64,000 nt of DNA from Blastopirellula retiformator. GTDB taxonomy: Bacteria > Planctomycetota > Planctomycetia > Pirellulales > Pirellulaceae. The notes beneath the pieces were generated by a model. The model saw only the letters and a program-made list of their open reading frames with translations, was not told the DNA's origin and searched no databases. This document shows positions 63,969 through 64,000 of the stretch, in pieces. Both the position numbers and the translations under genes were made by a program. The stretch spans positions 1,290,082 through 1,354,081 of the forward strand of contig NZ_SJPF01000001.1 of assembly GCF_007859755.1 (NCBI RefSeq), given 5' to 3'. Each line of letters begins with the position of its first letter. Positions within the stretch are counted from its first letter, which is position 1.

Positions 63969-64000
63969 ATGCTCTTATCGCGTCTTGGCGAGAAGAGCAT
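63969..64000 (+). CDS. Possible start of the next gene (fliR expected)
   Basis: An ATG at 63969 opens a frame MLLSRLGEKS that runs off the window. It has no convincing ribosome site, and the same bases form an 8-bp inverted repeat (ATGCTCTT/AAGAGCAT). Gene order makes fliR likely here, but ten residues are too few to identify it. Confidence 0.2.
   Translation, partial: MLLSRLGEKS

Noticed and set aside
63969-64000. Inverted repeat at the window end as a terminator after fliQ
   Set aside because: Eight-bp arms with a 16-nt loop and no T-run inside the window; the expected next gene is fliR, so a terminator is unlikely.

Overview
The window looks like a chromosomal segment of a planctomycete of the Pirellulaceae, perhaps Blastopirellula-like. 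The basis is moderate-to-high GC, a giant membrane-anchored WD40 protein, FHA and large TPR proteins, Gram-negative envelope genes (lpxK, hldE, a waaF-like transferase), a bacterial deoxyhypusine-synthase homologue, PQQ-type propellers, and a long flagellar locus with oversized proteins. Species assignment is inference from gene content. I saw no rRNA, tRNA, CRISPR array, prophage or transposase gene.

Layout. 1-5 kb: the 3' part of a WD40 protein (probably a Ser/Thr kinase fusion), then an FHA protein. 5.3-7.1 kb: a MarR regulator followed by pirin and DoxX genes, with matching near-palindromes before both transcription units. 7.2-12.5 kb: a BON-domain protein, APS kinase, an acyl-CoA-dehydrogenase-like protein, alpha-glucan phosphorylase and a zinc-ribbon protein. 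12.5-13.2 kb: a decayed hybrid histidine kinase. 13.5-24.2 kb: DHS-like protein, methyltransferase, TspO, an AsmA-like protein, thiol peroxidase, a second BON protein, alaS and recA. 24.8-34.3 kb: an ExbB/TolQ-like channel with a giant TPR protein, a sugar epimerase with a small coupled ORF, heptose/LPS genes (hldE and a GT9 transferase) and a degenerate hydrolase. 34.5-40.1 kb: malate dehydrogenase, a PQQ-propeller protein, isocitrate dehydrogenase, lpxK and a histidine phosphatase.

40.4-64 kb is mainly the flagellar locus, all on the + strand. A TPR protein and an FlgN-like ORF come first. They are followed by a soluble histidine kinase and its sigma-54 response regulator, then flgB-flgC-fliE-fliF-fliG-fliH-fliI-fliJ-motE-like-fliK-flgD-flgE, a terminator, and flbD-motA-motB-fliL-fliN-fliO-fliP-fliQ. 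A good sigma-54 promoter match stands directly before flgB, so the kinase/regulator pair probably controls flagellar expression. No fliM is present between fliL and fliO; a FliN-type protein with two FliM-like N-terminal peptides occupies that place.

The least expected content is intergenic. A roughly 157-bp element that folds into five consecutive hairpins occurs four times in 64 kb (one copy truncated, both orientations). In two cases its terminal CTAG supplies the TAG stop codon of the adjacent gene. Variable stem positions stay paired only if one particular strand is transcribed, which suggests a structured RNA. A second family of about 33 bp (hairpin TTGCCACG-AAGA-CGTGGCAA) occurs three times, two copies forming an inverted pair around one five-hairpin copy. 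A third short family (TTTCCCTCG...CGGGCTAC) is scattered between genes.
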